Assembly: GCA_003988855.1 (NCBI GenBank)
Contig: QYAI01000237.1
Span: forward strand, 1 to 28,747
Reading direction: 5' to 3'
Origin: Arachnopeziza araneosa
Lineage: Eukaryota > Ascomycota > Leotiomycetes > Helotiales > Arachnopezizaceae
Length of the DNA stretch: 28,747 nt
Shown: one piece after another, positions 1-10,687 of the stretch
How the letters are laid out: each line of letters starts with the position of its first letter
How positions within the stretch are numbered: the first letter of the stretch is position 1
The notes under the pieces: generated by a model
What the model was told of the DNA's origin: nothing
What the model saw: the letters and a program-made list of their open reading frames with translations, nothing else
Database searches by the model: none
Position numbers and translations under genes: made by a program

Positions 1-51
1 TAATAATTAATTATCTTGTTGAAATAGCGGTCTAGAAATTCGCTTATTTTT

Positions 52-87
52 GGGTGATCGATATGGGGGGGTGATCGATATGGGGGT
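52..87. repeat. Short tandem duplication (about 17 bp unit)
   Basis: The motif GGTGATCGATATGGGG occurs twice in a row, separated only by variation in the length of the G run. It lies just upstream of the decayed MFS gene and has no recognised function. Confidence 0.7.
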
Positions 88-129
88 GCACGGACTTATG
101 ACATAAACTAATGGTCCGTGAAAGTCCTC

Positions 130-1130
130 TTTCTTGGGCCCATATTTGGTATCATTGCAGATAAACACGGGCGTCGGATCGTGCTGGCAAGCATGACGGT
201 TGGATGATTCTTGGCATGGTTTTGATCTTTACGGTCTGCAAGTTTTAGTCCTTACATCATTATGGTCTGAACATAATAGAATGCGCTAACTATTTCGAGG
301 TATATCATGGAGCTCGATTACCCCAAAGCTTGTCTGGTTGATTGGCGTGGTCTACATATTTGGAGGGGGGGCCTTTCATCGCAATAACCCTTTAGTTTAC
401 AATGGCCGCCGACGTGTGCAATGATAATACAAGGTATGGTTGTACTTTCGTACATGACCTCTAGTTAGTTTTCTTTGTAGGAGCCAGACCATGTACAGAC
501 TTTTCTCGTTCAAGCTTGCTGCTCAGCTCTTCATGCCGCAGATTGCCTCAGTACTTTTGCTTCATTCGCTGTGGCTGCCATATCTGCTTTGCGGCGTGTC
601 GCCCCTCTTGATACTACCGATCATATATATTATGCCAGAGACACTCCCGACAACGAATGATACGGTTTCGGTGGATGATAGCTGGGAAAGGCTTAGAAAA
701 ATTGACATTAGAGATTATTGGCGCTTCCTTCAGAATAGGGGAATTGCTCTTGGCCTTGCTACATCCTTCCTTGTCCAGCTTCGATACAATGCTGTGCAGA
801 TATTTCCCACGCACACCTCCGTTAGATTTGAGTGGGGTATTTCAAGGATATGCTCTGCCACAACTCTTTGGTTTCTCGAATAAGATACAGTCCAGGTTTC
901 GAACTTGCTCTCCACCATTCCGGCAATTAGTCTTGGAGTATACTTGGCTCTACCTCACTTGACAGCCTTTCTTGGCCAGGGAGAAATTATTGCTGCGGCG
1001 CGGGTAAATCTCTGGGTGATATGAGGCTGCTGTATAACTCTCTTCACTAGCTCATTGTTGTGGAGCAGCCTTACCAGACCAGGCATCCCCCAACTTTCAT
1101 TCCTCGCCGTGCGAAAAGGACATTATCTTT
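130..1130 (+). pseudogene. Decayed MFS transporter
   Basis: Fragments of a major facilitator superfamily permease appear in several + frames. At 135-205 the translation reads LGPIFGIIADKHGRRIVLAS, which is the conserved MFS loop 2-3 signature (G-x3-D-x2-GRR). At 491-880 there is a hydrophobic stretch followed by PETLP, as in fungal MFS central loops, then a helix-like segment. After a stop near 880, at about 895-1020, the frame gives another transmembrane segment (IPAISLGVYLALPHLTAFLG). Frameshifts and stops separate the pieces, and parts of the N-terminal half are missing or lie in introns I cannot resolve. In fungi such permeases export or import metabolites across the plasma membrane. The neighbouring decayed oxidase and hydroxylase suggest a former metabolic cluster. 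Substrate cannot be told. Confidence 0.75.
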
Positions 1131-1259
1131 AAACGAGGTCAATTTTACATCTTTTAAAGGTCAAAGTATTCTTTAGAAGCTGAATGCTCCAACTGGCTCC
1201 ATGTGCAGCGGGGTTTCGAAAGGAAGTGACTAAGTTTGTCAATTTGGGTAGATCAATAA

Positions 1260-2233
1260 TATGACAAGTACTTTACATACCTCCTCCGGGCTTTTTTCTG
1301 CTGTTCCTTTGGAATATAGGACTAAATTGGCACACTCGATGCTTTCTCGTGGAGAGGAATTGGCAGGTGCTGATGGAAGTTGGAATGCAGCGTGAGCACA
1401 TACTGCAATACTGATGTCAACCACACCATCCACGTTCTTGAGATCATCATTACCTCTTGCTATCTGTCCCTTGCTCCTGGAGTCAAAAGCTTTGAAAAAC
1501 AAAAATTCGTGGGGCATGTGGCCACTCAAGCAACGCTACCGGTGGCTATCGTGATGAAACCAATTGTAGGTCTCTGAAACTTGATGTGGATACACGTTAT
1601 CCGATACTATCAGATCTCTCGCATATTCAGATCTCTCGCATATTCGAGAGAGCTTGTATCCAAAACCCCCAACGGCCAATCGTATAAAAGGCCAGCAAGC
1701 GGCCTCCAGACGCTTGAAATTGTGAGAGGTTCTCCTACGCTCTGCTCTGAATCGAAAATATACCTGATGAGTTGCCACCTTCTCTTGTAAAGCTCAAGAT
1801 CTTTCACTCTGCGACCAACAAATTCCGCAGTAGCTCGAGCATAGTCAGGCGTGAAATCTACGAAACGGTCGGCAAATTTCGCATCGACGTCCAGTCATGG
1901 GACTCAACGGCGTGTACACCTTGCACGAGTTGAGCAACGTCTGGATCACTACCCCTTGGAAACTTCGGAAAGTCAGAGGCTCGACGCCGATACTAAAGCA
2001 GTATTGTTAGAAGGTGAGGGATACTGACAGCAAGCATGCAACTTGAAAGCTGTGTTCGTCGAGTGAGAAGTATGCTTTGCGTCTCCGAATATTACTGACA
2101 GTGATGTTATGATGTGGGCCTGGACTTCATTGGTACGCCGAAATCCAGCAATACCTCCCTCGGGAATGTTAATATGGTACGGTTTCTCGGCTTGACACTC
2201 CTTCAGTGGCTGAAGGTAATGGAAGGTCGACAA
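1260..2233 (-). pseudogene. Decayed CmcJ/AsaB-like hydroxylase (GA4-desaturase family)
   Basis: Reading the minus strand from 2233 downward gives the order of the fungal CmcJ-like/AsaB hydroxylase family. The N-terminal block begins TFHYLQPLKE and includes AEKPYHINIPEGG. A central block has DFTPDYARATAEFV and WQLI. Next comes VWRPLAGLLYDWPLGVLDTSS, then the segment DNVYPHQVSETYNWF, a segment with FFKAFDS, and a C-terminal SSPRESIECANLVLYSKG. Several fragments are joined by plausible short introns, for example gtaatgatg...ttgcag near 1410-1465. Lesions are a 17 bp tandem duplication that shifts the frame, a stop at about 1528 where the family expects Trp (TGG to TAG), and damage in the 1850-1980 region. 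Members are putative 2-oxoglutarate/iron-type oxygenases or desaturases of secondary metabolism. Family assignment rests on my recognition of the motif order. Confidence 0.65.
1611..1644. repeat. Perfect 17 bp tandem duplication (frameshift lesion)
   Basis: CAGATCTCTCGCATATT occurs twice head to tail (1611-1627 and 1628-1644). It sits inside the decayed CmcJ-like gene. The minus-strand frame ending ...LEYARDL before it and the frame starting IVSDNVYPHQ after it become continuous if one copy is removed. The duplication is therefore itself the disabling frameshift. Confidence 0.85.
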
Positions 2234-2444
2234 GACTGACGATGAACGTATTTGGTAAAGTCCTAGCGGGCCGAGCCGTCGTGGAAATTTCTATAAAAGA
2301 CTCAATAATCCAGTCCCGTGTATGTGTATATATACGAACCTCCCTACGCCATGATATCTCGTCTCTTTTCGCCATCTATTCCCGCCTTGCAGGCTGTTCT
2401 CGCCCAAGGAAACACCTCCCTAGCTATACAGCCAGCTAGCCTCA

Positions 2445-3496
2445 GAACTTGATGGCTCAAAGAAATTCGGATACTCCCAGTTCAACATTCACGCCTTGTT
2501 TTCTAAAGGTTATGATCCAAGCGACCCGATACTTGCGTATCCTGTCCCTGAGGAGGAAAACCTCTCGGTTCTTCCATCATGGTTGACAGTACCCAAAACA
2601 CGGCAAGCTGGATTGATTTTTGACGTCTCTGATGCCGCGAAAGTGTGAGTAACATCCGAATACCAGAGCCCAATTGGACGGCAAAATTTGACTTTGGCAA
2701 AAGTGACCCGGTGCAATTCTGCACACTGCTGCACGAAGAATGCCAACATCTAGGGGTTCAATTCCTTTTTCGATCTTCCGCGGCTCGCGTTCATATCACG
2801 GAAGGGGAGGGGCTTTCTTCTATCGACATTGAGTCGGCTGCCACTAAGAATATAGTTCCATTACCTTGCCGCAATCTCTTAATCGCGGCAGGGTCCTGGA
2901 CTGATAAGGTCTTTTCCAAGTTGTTCCCAGATGCCAATTGCAAGGTGCCGATGACAGAACAGCAACCAGCTCAGACTTGGTTGCGTCTCGTCGAAAAGAA
3001 CGGTAGTATCCAAGCCAAGGATGTCTCCGGGCAGGTCTAGTTCAACCCGGAAGACTTGCACATTTCCAGTTTTCCAAACGGAGAACTGTACGTCGCTGGG
3101 GCATTTGAGGATTGTGATTTGTTAGGTCTGCCGGAACATCTCCGTCCTGACCCAAAGGAAGTCACGGAACTTAAGAGCCTGGCAATGAAGTATTTACATG
3201 TCGACACGGATGCGGGCTTGAAACTCGCTGGAAGCGGCCGGGCCTGCATGCCTCGGACTTCAAACCACTTGCCTATCATAACTAAAGTCGGTTGGAATCG
3301 CCTGTTTCCAGGAGACAGCCTGGCATCTGAGTAAATAACCGGTGGGGTCTTTCTGAATGTTAGACAGTATCTTGATGGATTCACCCTTGGACCAGATAGT
3401 GGGAAAGTTATGAGCGAGTTGATCAGAGAAGAAAAGCCTTCTGTTGATCTGGCTCCGTTCGGGCTTCCTCTGCAAGATGATTCCTCGAAGCTTTGA
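2445..3496 (+). pseudogene. Decayed FAD-dependent oxidoreductase (DAO family)
   Basis: The plus strand encodes the middle and C-terminal parts of a D-amino-acid-oxidase-type (DAO) flavoenzyme. The region 2445-2640 gives ELDGSKKFGYSQF and PSWLTVPKTRQAGLIFDVS. After a frameshift near 2643, a single frame continues to the TGA at 3494-3496. It contains the FAD-contacting LLIAAGSWTD motif (about 2876-2905), a FPNGELYVAG-like strand and the C-terminal GFTLGPDSGKVMSELI, which is the usual GxGSGK-like FAD-binding end. The frame is interrupted only by TAG at 3038-3040, where a Trp is plausible, and TAA at 3332-3334. The N-terminal GxGxxG dinucleotide-binding fold is not visible, so the 5' end is missing or scrambled. 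Such enzymes oxidise amines or amino acids. It is transcribed divergently from the CmcJ-like relic. Confidence 0.8.
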
Positions 3497-4234
3497 TTTT
3501 CAAGGCATGTTTAAATTATCTCTTGGCCTTTGGATAAGCTATGGGCGTCATATGAAGGTAGATTGACGGTAAAGAAAATCGGAAGCTTAGGGCTCACAAA
3601 ATGCCGTATTGATATTTTAGGATACTTTGAATGGCGCTTCTGCTTTCAATTCTCAACTTCTCAACTTCTCAACTCAAAGTACCGAGGAAATATAGACCTC
3701 TACCTCATGACTTCATGTTGTATTCCTAACATTTCCCGCTGCTGCTATCCTCCAAACATTTCTTTACAAGAAATACATGGTAGAACTTCTTCTTGCTATT
3801 CCAGATTGATTCTTCAGTATCCATTCACGCCATGGCCTTTCCCCCAAACTCTTTGCATCAGTCTCCCCCGCAAGCCAAGGCATCTCCTTGAGCTGTGTCT
3901 CTGTGCAGCCTTGGGTGGCCAGAACTGACGCCATGGCTAGGTCTTGGCGAAGCTGCGAGTAGCCGTGGTGCTGAGGCCGCGAGTTGCGCTTGGGGTGCTT
4001 TTCTTTGTTAATCAAGGGGTGATGGAGTTTTCCATTTACAGCTTAAGACTTAATTGAAGACATTTTGGACGGCTGAAAGCGTTATGTATGAGTTTTGAAA
4101 TTGTTCCATGGAATTTTGAGGCTGCTGCTTTTGGTTGGCAGAGGAGTGTGGCGGGGTCGACATCAGAGGGAGAAAGATGCTTTATTAGGGGAAACCCATT
4201 GAAGACATACATTCCCCAATGTGTACAATGCACC
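3497..4234. other. Intergenic, no gene recognised
   Basis: No recognisable gene. A short minisatellite, TTCTCAAC repeated three times, lies at about 3650-3675. A minus-strand open stretch at 3764-4015 (83 codons, containing ASVLATQGCTETQ) could be a distal piece of the adjacent NB-ARC-TPR relic, but I could not match it to a family. Confidence 0.5.
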
Positions 4235-5690
4235 TCATCTATTCTCGTTATTTTTGCCGCATCGTTCTAAAAGTGCTCTGCGTAGAATATCCTCGGCTTC
4301 GGTGAGTTGTCCTTTCCAGAGGTAGCAAGCTTCCTTGCACTGCATGAAGTCTTCAAGAACTGAAAATGTGGGGGCTCCGGGCATTCGAGCCAGCGCGATA
4401 GCTTTATCCAGAAACGTCTCGGCTTCATCGTAGCATTCGGCTCCGATGCAGCATATTCCAGCATTTTCGTAGAGCAGGGGTAGAATGGCGTCCTCATGGA
4501 GACTGTAACAAAGTGCTTTCATAGAGTCTTATCGCTTCTTCATGATTGGTGACTGCCTCTTGGGGCTTGTTCGTCTCTTGGAAAAGCCGTCCGTAATAGT
4601 ATCAAAGTGTCGAAAGCACTCTCTTATCGAGTCGGTCGACGTGTCCACCGAAGGATTTTGCCTTCTGAAGCAGCGAATCACAGGACGCATATTTGCCAGT
4701 TTCGTAGAAATACCTAAACCTAAATGTTAGAGATGATAGGTCAAAGTTTTCAGCAAAGATCTGGGACTTCTCACCCAGCAATCTTTCTCGACAACCGAAG
4801 CAGAGCGTTGACAGCATTGGTCGGAAGACCCTCAGCAGCCCGCTCATACAGCACTTCGGTGTGCGAGACGAAAGCTTCTACTTCTTTCCATGTATCAAGA
4901 TGTTTCATGGATAGATAGTCATCTGCAGGCACTGGGTGGTTGACCATCTGGACGACGGAGTTATGCACACATTTATACCTGTCTCGCTGCCCTTTCAGTT
5001 TCCGGGAAGTGGCCTCTTGGAAAGGCGATGGAGGGAAAGGCTGTCCTTGTTCATATTAATGTTGATTAGAAACTGGCCGGAAAGGCCTTGGGCTGCATTC
5101 AGGTATTGCTTTTGTGAATTAAGAAAGAATGTGAGTGGAGTTAGATGGCCCTGGCGCTGAAAAAGTCGAACTGGAATAGCGTCCGGATCCAGGGGAGTAA
5201 GAATGTCAGGAGATCGCTGAATCCTTTGTAAGTGTACTCGGTGATATTTCCCAAACATTGGCTATCGTCTTGATGTATCCCGGTACGCGTATTTCCTCGA
5301 CTTCTCTATGACCTCCAGCATAAAACTCAAGATATGCCGCGGGGAGGCATCTCTTCATTCTCATGAAATAAGCAACCTGGCGAAGGCCAAGAGGAAGACC
5401 ATCAAATTTCCGGGAAACGAGCTTGCTATTTCTTTGTGTTCTCATGATAGGGGTGTCATATCTTCAAGGAGTCGAAGGAGGAACGAGGAGCCTTCAACAA
5501 CTTTGAACGCCCTGACGTGAAGCCTCTGACTGGTGAACGCTTCCTGTCAAGAAAATGTGTTCCTACTTGTGACAACAATCGACCCATGTTTCGAAGATGG
5601 CCAATACTGTGTAAAAAAGATTACATTATCTAGATTATCAAAAATGACGAGCCCGTTTACATCTAGAACATCGTCAATACTGGCCGAAAC
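4235..5690 (-). pseudogene. Decayed NB-ARC/TPR (NLR-like, STAND) gene
   Basis: Minus-strand fragments follow the order of a fungal NB-ARC-TPR protein. First comes a Walker-B-like strand, DVNGLVIFDNLDNV (about 5690-5640), then QYWPSSKHGSIVVTSRN (sensor-1 region, ending about 5580). HVRAFKVVEGSSFLL follows, and then GLPLGLRQVAYFMR (the GLPL motif, about 5400) with AAYLEFY. The ARC2-like LDPDAIPVRLFQ is near 5190. Below 4970 are helical TPR-like stretches. They include TEVLYERAAEGLPTNAVNALL and CYDEAETFLDKAIALARM (about 4430-4390), with QLTEAEDILRRALLER near 4290. Several stops and frameshifts separate the blocks. No P-loop is seen upstream, so the N-terminus is lost. Intact relatives are STAND-class sensors linked to non-self recognition and programmed cell death in fungi; that role here is inference. 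Confidence 0.8.
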
Positions 5691-6355
5691 TACAAGCCTC
5701 GATCCTTACCAAGATGCGTGATCTAATGCAAAACCACTTAGCCATAATTCTATCGAGTATCTTCCGCTACCCCAGCGTAAGAGACAGAATTATGAGAATA
5801 GGCCCCAGCATACCAGAAAATCACTGGAATAGACAGCCAAAACCTTGAGCGTCAACCCGCAGTTCCTTAAGACTAAGAAGCCAAGACTTGGAATCGGTCG
5901 ACCCCTCCTCCAATCCCCACTAATTGAATATTGATATCTTCGTAAAGATACTCAGTCTAACAACTCCCTCCATCAGGTTGAGGTTCTTACGGCTATGAGT
6001 CACCACTTGATATTTAGCGTTAGGGGTCCGGAACACTTAGCTACGCTATCCTGGGCACTGTGGGCGGTCGACACTGATGACTGTTCTCTGCTTCATTTAA
6101 GTAACGACGGTATCGGAATAACTACTTGGAGTAGATATGTATCCAAGCTCTTCGCCTTCTTCCTTCGGATCGAATGTTTGTTTACTTCGATGTCACTATC
6201 TCGCTTGGACAAATCTGGCCAAAGAAGAGGCGGTGAGAAACGCTAGCATGTACGAGTACTCGTAACCCTGCAAAATATCCGCGCCGAAAATTATTTTTTG
6301 GCATAGAGCTCCAGCAACATCAGAATATCTTGCACAACAAGGCACAATCAACACG
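5691..6355. other. Intergenic and upstream region of EBP2
   Basis: I see no supported gene. An 83-codon open stretch at 5995-6246 (+) has no family resemblance. The final 100 bp before the EBP2 start contain an A/T-rich segment (gaaaattatttttt, about 6287) that may belong to its promoter. Confidence 0.45.
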
Positions 6356-7609
6356 ATGGTCACGAAAAGCAAGCTAAAGATGTCTCTAGCGGCAGAGAAG
6401 GGAACCGATTTCAAGAAATTGAATCTAAAGAAGAAAGAGAAGGCTGCGAGGAAAGCCAAGAAGTCGAAAGGCGGGGATGGCGAACAATCGAATGGCAAGA
6501 AATCGGCAAAAGAAGCAGTAGAGAAAACCGATGAATGGGAAGATGTCGAAGATGAGGATGAAAAAATCGATAAGGAAGGACCCGACTTGTTTGATGTAGA
6601 GGAGAGCGATAGTGAAGAGGAAGTTGATGAGCCTTTAGAAGTATGTTCTTCAGAGCCAATTCCAAAGCCAAACTAACAATTTTACAGATTGATTTCGAAG
6701 GCATCGATGAAAGCGATAGCGATTCTTCTGCAGGTGAGAATGATCAGGAACCAGATGAGGACGATGAGGACATACCCATATCCGACCTCGAAGACCTAGA
6801 TGATGAAGAGAAGGAAGACATCATACCCCACCAACGCCTTACAATCAACAACACAGTCGCACTCACCGCCGTTCTAAAACGTATCGCCTTACCCATTTCC
6901 AAGCTTCCTTTCTCCGAACACCAATCCATTACTGCCTCGGCGCCAGTATCTATCCCAGATGTCTCTGATGATTTGAATCGCGAGTTAGCATTCTACGCAC
7001 AATCGCTTTTGGCAGTACAAGAAGCACGCAAACAGTTGAAAGCGGAAGGTGTTCCATTTACAAGACCCACAGACTACTTTGCGGAGATGGTCAAGGCGGA
7101 TGAACATATGGCGAAGATTAAAGCGAAATTGATTGATGAAGCTGCGGGCAAGAAGGCTAGTGCTGAGGCGAGGAAACAGAGAGATCTCAAGAAGTTTGGA
7201 AAGCAGGTACAGGTTGCGAAAATACAAGAGAGAGATAAAGAAAGGAAGCAGACTTTAGAGAAGATCAAGGTGTTGAAGAGAAGTAAGTACTTACAAACTC
7301 TTAGTTTGGAATTACACTAACGATACAACAGAACGGCAAGGTGGAGACAATGATGCTACAAATGAAGCTGATATGTTCGACGTCGCAGTTGATGACGAGA
7401 TTGCTGGAGAAAAACCCTCCAGAAAAGACAGAATGGGTCCAAATAAACGCCAGAAGAAGGATCAGAAGTTCGGATTCGGAGGCAAGAAAAGATTTACCAA
7501 GAGTAATGATGCGGCTAGTAGTGGTGATCTGAAGGGGTTCTCAAGCAAGAAGATGAAAGGTGGTGCAAAACAGAGACCTGGCAAGGCGAGGAGGGCTGGC
7601 AAGAGGTAG
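6356..7609 (+). CDS. EBP2: rRNA-processing protein EBP2
   Basis: Three exons, 6356-6640, 6688-7282 and 7332-7609, give a 385-residue protein. The introns (47 and 49 bp) have gtatgt/gtaagt donors, CTAAC branch points at 6673-6677 and 7317-7321, and acag acceptors. The frame is kept exactly. The N-terminal part is Lys-rich then strongly acidic (residues about 60-150: DEWEDVEDEDEK, DEDDEDIPISDLEDLDDEE). The conserved Ebp2 domain follows, with NRELAFYAQSLLAVQEARKQ, VPFTRPTDYFAEMVK and DEHMAKIKAKL. It continues through a coiled-coil Lys/Arg stretch to a basic C-terminus (GPNKRQKKDQKFGFGGKKR, GKARRAGKR) that is a likely nucleolar signal. Known family role: EBP2 works in the nucleolus in 27S pre-rRNA processing and 60S subunit assembly. 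Length fits the family. I see no lesions. Confidence 0.96.
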
Positions 7610-9715
7610 TGCAGAGGTGTTATTGTTATGAAAATTGCATTGGATGTGGAGTTCAGGTGCATTAGGTATGTCCGGTCAATTATAAACAGTCCACATCTTT
7701 GGGCAATTATTTTCTCAAGCTGTGCACTGTCGGAAACGAGGCGGGTGTCTTCCGGTTTGGAAGCTCAAGAGGCAGGTGGATTGATATTATATATCTCTAT
7801 GATCAAAGACTACGTCTAAGGGAAGTTGACATTTCATCATATCAAGCCAATCCTCTCCTTAATCCCCTCAGTCTCACAAGTGCTTAACTTAATGACAAGC
7901 AATTTCTCCAACGTTGATTGGGGCAAAGGAACCTTCTGGAACTGTTACAGCAAAGGCTGTGGATCAACCCACTAGGTCTTGATTGCAAGGGTAAAGAATG
8001 CTTTCAATGCTGCGCACTTCCTGCACTATACAGCCTGCCATCAGGACACCCAAGACATTCTAGTAGAGCTTCCCCTTGAACCCTCTCTTACACACTACCT
8101 ATCCAATTAGCTCTTTGCCAGCCATGTCGATAATGGTAAGAATGTCTCGCACATCGATTTGAAAATTGGTCAGCACAGAGAGAACACTTCAATAGCCGTG
8201 AATGATGAGGAAAATTGCTCGATATCTTTTGGTTGGGAGAGCATCATCTTCAAGGAAACTGGCTTGCTGTGGTCTATTGACACTTGGCTTGAAATTATTC
8301 TTTAAAACCAGAGCGGCTCAAAAATTAGTTAGTATCTTCAATATAGAACAGAATCTTAGTTTAAGTGACAATAGCTGTATCTCCTCGGCATTCCGGGTTG
8401 CCAAAACGAATCCTTTTCTTTGGCACCTGGAGATGATGTCTCGTGGTGATACGAGTTCGGGTTTCTTTCCAGTTTGACGAGTGTCAAGATAAAGATGCCA
8501 ACCTCGTCGATCCTTAAGTTGCCAATATCTCCTCTCCCTTGAACATCCAAGGACATGAAATTATATCTGCTAGGTTCAATAAATGCAAATGGGACACGTC
8601 TTCACTATTGGTAAGCCGATAGAGTCGAGATTCTACCTTTTTTTTGAGGAACTGTGTTTTACTGGAGGTATTTGGAGAGTGCTCTCCGCTAACTGTAACC
8701 CTAATTATGGTGAGCTGAATGAGATGATTCTTGAATTCAGTTATATTGTGAATCTAGCTGTATGAAGCAGCTTGAGCTTCTCTTTACGCTTAGCCCAGAA
8801 CCTTCACTTAAGGAGCGTCTTCGCTCTTGACAACACTCAATACTTAGACCACATTTGATGACTTAATATAATTAGGCAGCTGCACAAGAATCTGGAGACA
8901 GAGTTTCAAATATGATTACTCCTTCAATTCCAGGCCTTCAACAAGGCGGGACACAATTTGCTCGCTCTTCCTCCAGCAGACGCATGTGCTTACAGCCTTA
9001 ACTCAAACTATTTGACCCGGTTTTGATAATGATAAAGACTTAAAGGACGGGCTTATGAATAGACACATATTATTTTGCTTTAATTTCGAGAAGGAGAAAA
9101 TTTTAAAGTCTACACGGAACTTGAATATTGAGATGGTACTGTTTCATGAGAACGAGATACCGGAACGAGGCTCTTATTGAAGCAATAAGAACTACCATTT
9201 TGAATGAGAAGATGATGCGGTCGAGAGTCACAGCAAGCACAAGTCTAGGGCTACGAAACGAGACAACTGAGGGATTGGATTCAAAATGGATTACGGTAAG
9301 TCGGATTTGTTACCCGAAGCTGAAACCTAAGAATTTATGTACATTAAAATTTCGAATTTTACTTAAGGATGCCAGTTCAATCTTGCTTATTCATGGTGCT
9401 TATTTCTGTCTCTCTCCTTCACTATCGCTTTTACCGGTTTACGCCCAAAGTCAGTCTCACCTCGCACTTGTCCTCGTGTGCCTCCCTTCCGGTATTAACT
9501 CTGACACTTGAAGAACCAGATCTTCAATCACGACTTCGTAGGAGATAGTGCGATCAATCTTCTTCCAAAGAGGCATCTGGATTCAAGAGAGTGAGCGAGA
9601 TCAAGATTGAATATGATGGCTAACAGCCGATGAGATACAGACTCGCTGACTTCCGGATAGCCGTACCATTAGACAGTAAAAGTCACAACCTCACTTTCGA
9701 AAGATATCAGCCAAC
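7610..9715. other. 2.1 kb gap, no gene recognised
   Basis: The stretch downstream of EBP2 is AT-rich and holds only short open frames (91 aa at 8202-8477 +, 66 aa at 8356-8556 -, 127 aa at 9128-9511 +). None shows a domain, a plausible intron chain or a recognisable family. It may hold decayed sequence. I can support no feature. Confidence 0.5.
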
Positions 9716-10687
9716 ATGTGTGAAGGCGCAAGAATCAGGTACCAATGTGGTCACAAAAGATCACGTGTAGAAACTCGATGCTCGAGCTCTCTGCGGCCCT
9801 ATACGAGGCAGTGTTCGAGTGAGATATTTCCAATCAGACGGGTTAGTGAAAGTTGCTGTAAATGCAAAGACCGTGCTCTTGAAGAAGAAGAAGGTCGGAG
9901 GGATAAACTGAGGAAAGAGTGGAATGATAGACCTGATGGCTTGCAAGAGGAATCGAACGAGCAACCACAAGAATCTCTGACGAGTTCAGATCAAATCGAG
10001 ACAAATTCCGCTCAGATCAGCACAGATTTACTTCAAAACTCAAAAACTTCGACTCAAGACGGGGAAAATTCAGCCCAATTTTCGGAAATTCCAACCCCAA
10101 GCTACTCAAGTCTAACTCCAATTAGACCAAGCTCACCTCAAGTCATCACAACTTCAGCTCAGAACCAAGCAACCCCAGTCCCCAGCAAGGAAAGTCCAGC
10201 TCAATCCCCAACGCTTCTAGTCAAAACGCAGTCGGTTTCCTCTCCAAGCAAGATAGACTCAATCCCAGTCAGCACAAGCTCACCTTACACGAAACCAACA
10301 ACTAGAAACACACTTTCTCCACCACCAGTCCCCTTCCCACCTGAAGTCCAACCCGACCTCTCGAAAATGGCCCCATCCAAAATCCCCAGCCCAACCCCCT
10401 CCAAACTCGCAATTACCGAAACACTCTCTCCAATCACGAAAGCCATGACCATGCTCCAAGACGATCTCCAATCACACACGGAAGTCTGGCGTGCTCACCT
10501 CGAGAGCCTCCTCGACAACCTCGCTTCCGATCCCACGCCGGAAAAAATCGTGGCGTTGAAAAAGACCTTGAAGCTTAGCTATGATTCGGTGGATAGTTTC
10601 ATGGGTGATAAGCTTGCAAAGGCTGAGAAGGCGATGATGGGTGAATGTGAGGCAGGTGTTTCGGGTCTGGTTGACTCGATGGGATAG
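9716..10687 (+). CDS. Hypothetical protein, Cys/His-rich N-terminus and Ser/Pro/Thr-rich body
   Basis: A single exon encodes 323 residues starting from the ATG at 9716. The first 50 residues contain Cys and His spaced C2, C11, H13, C22, C33, C47-C48 and C50, ending CCKCKD. This could bind zinc, and small fungal proteins with such heads are common. A charged coiled-coil-like segment follows (EEEEGRRDKLRKEW), then about 150 residues very rich in Ser, Pro, Thr and Gln (probably disordered), then a helical C-terminus (HTEVWRAHLESLLDNLAS, EKIVALKKTLKLSYDSVDSFMGDKLAKAEKAMMGE). I do not recognise a family and assign no function. Sense is supported by the uninterrupted 323-codon frame and strong compositional zoning. 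The same frame stays open for 52 codons after the TAG stop. Confidence 0.75.
   Translation: MCEGARIRYQCGHKRSRVETRCSSSLRPYTRQCSSEIFPIRRVSESCCKCKDRALEEEEGRRDKLRKEWNDRPDGLQEESNEQPQESLTSSDQIETNSAQISTDLLQNSKTSTQDGENSAQFSEIPTPSYSSLTPIRPSSPQVITTSAQNQATPVPSKESPAQSPTLLVKTQSVSSPSKIDSIPVSTSSPYTKPTTRNTLSPPPVPFPPEVQPDLSKMAPSKIPSPTPSKLAITETLSPITKAMTMLQDDLQSHTEVWRAHLESLLDNLASDPTPEKIVALKKTLKLSYDSVDSFMGDKLAKAEKAMMGECEAGVSGLVDSMG

Noticed and set aside
3764..4015. Minus-strand 83-codon frame as a separate gene or as a certain part of the NB-ARC-TPR relic.
   Set aside because: No TPR consensus is convincing and no splice links it to the relic. It is mentioned only in the gap entry.
8202..9511. Open frames of 91-127 aa as possible genes.
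   Set aside because: Composition is AT-driven, frames overlap on both strands, no domain or consistent splice chain is visible.
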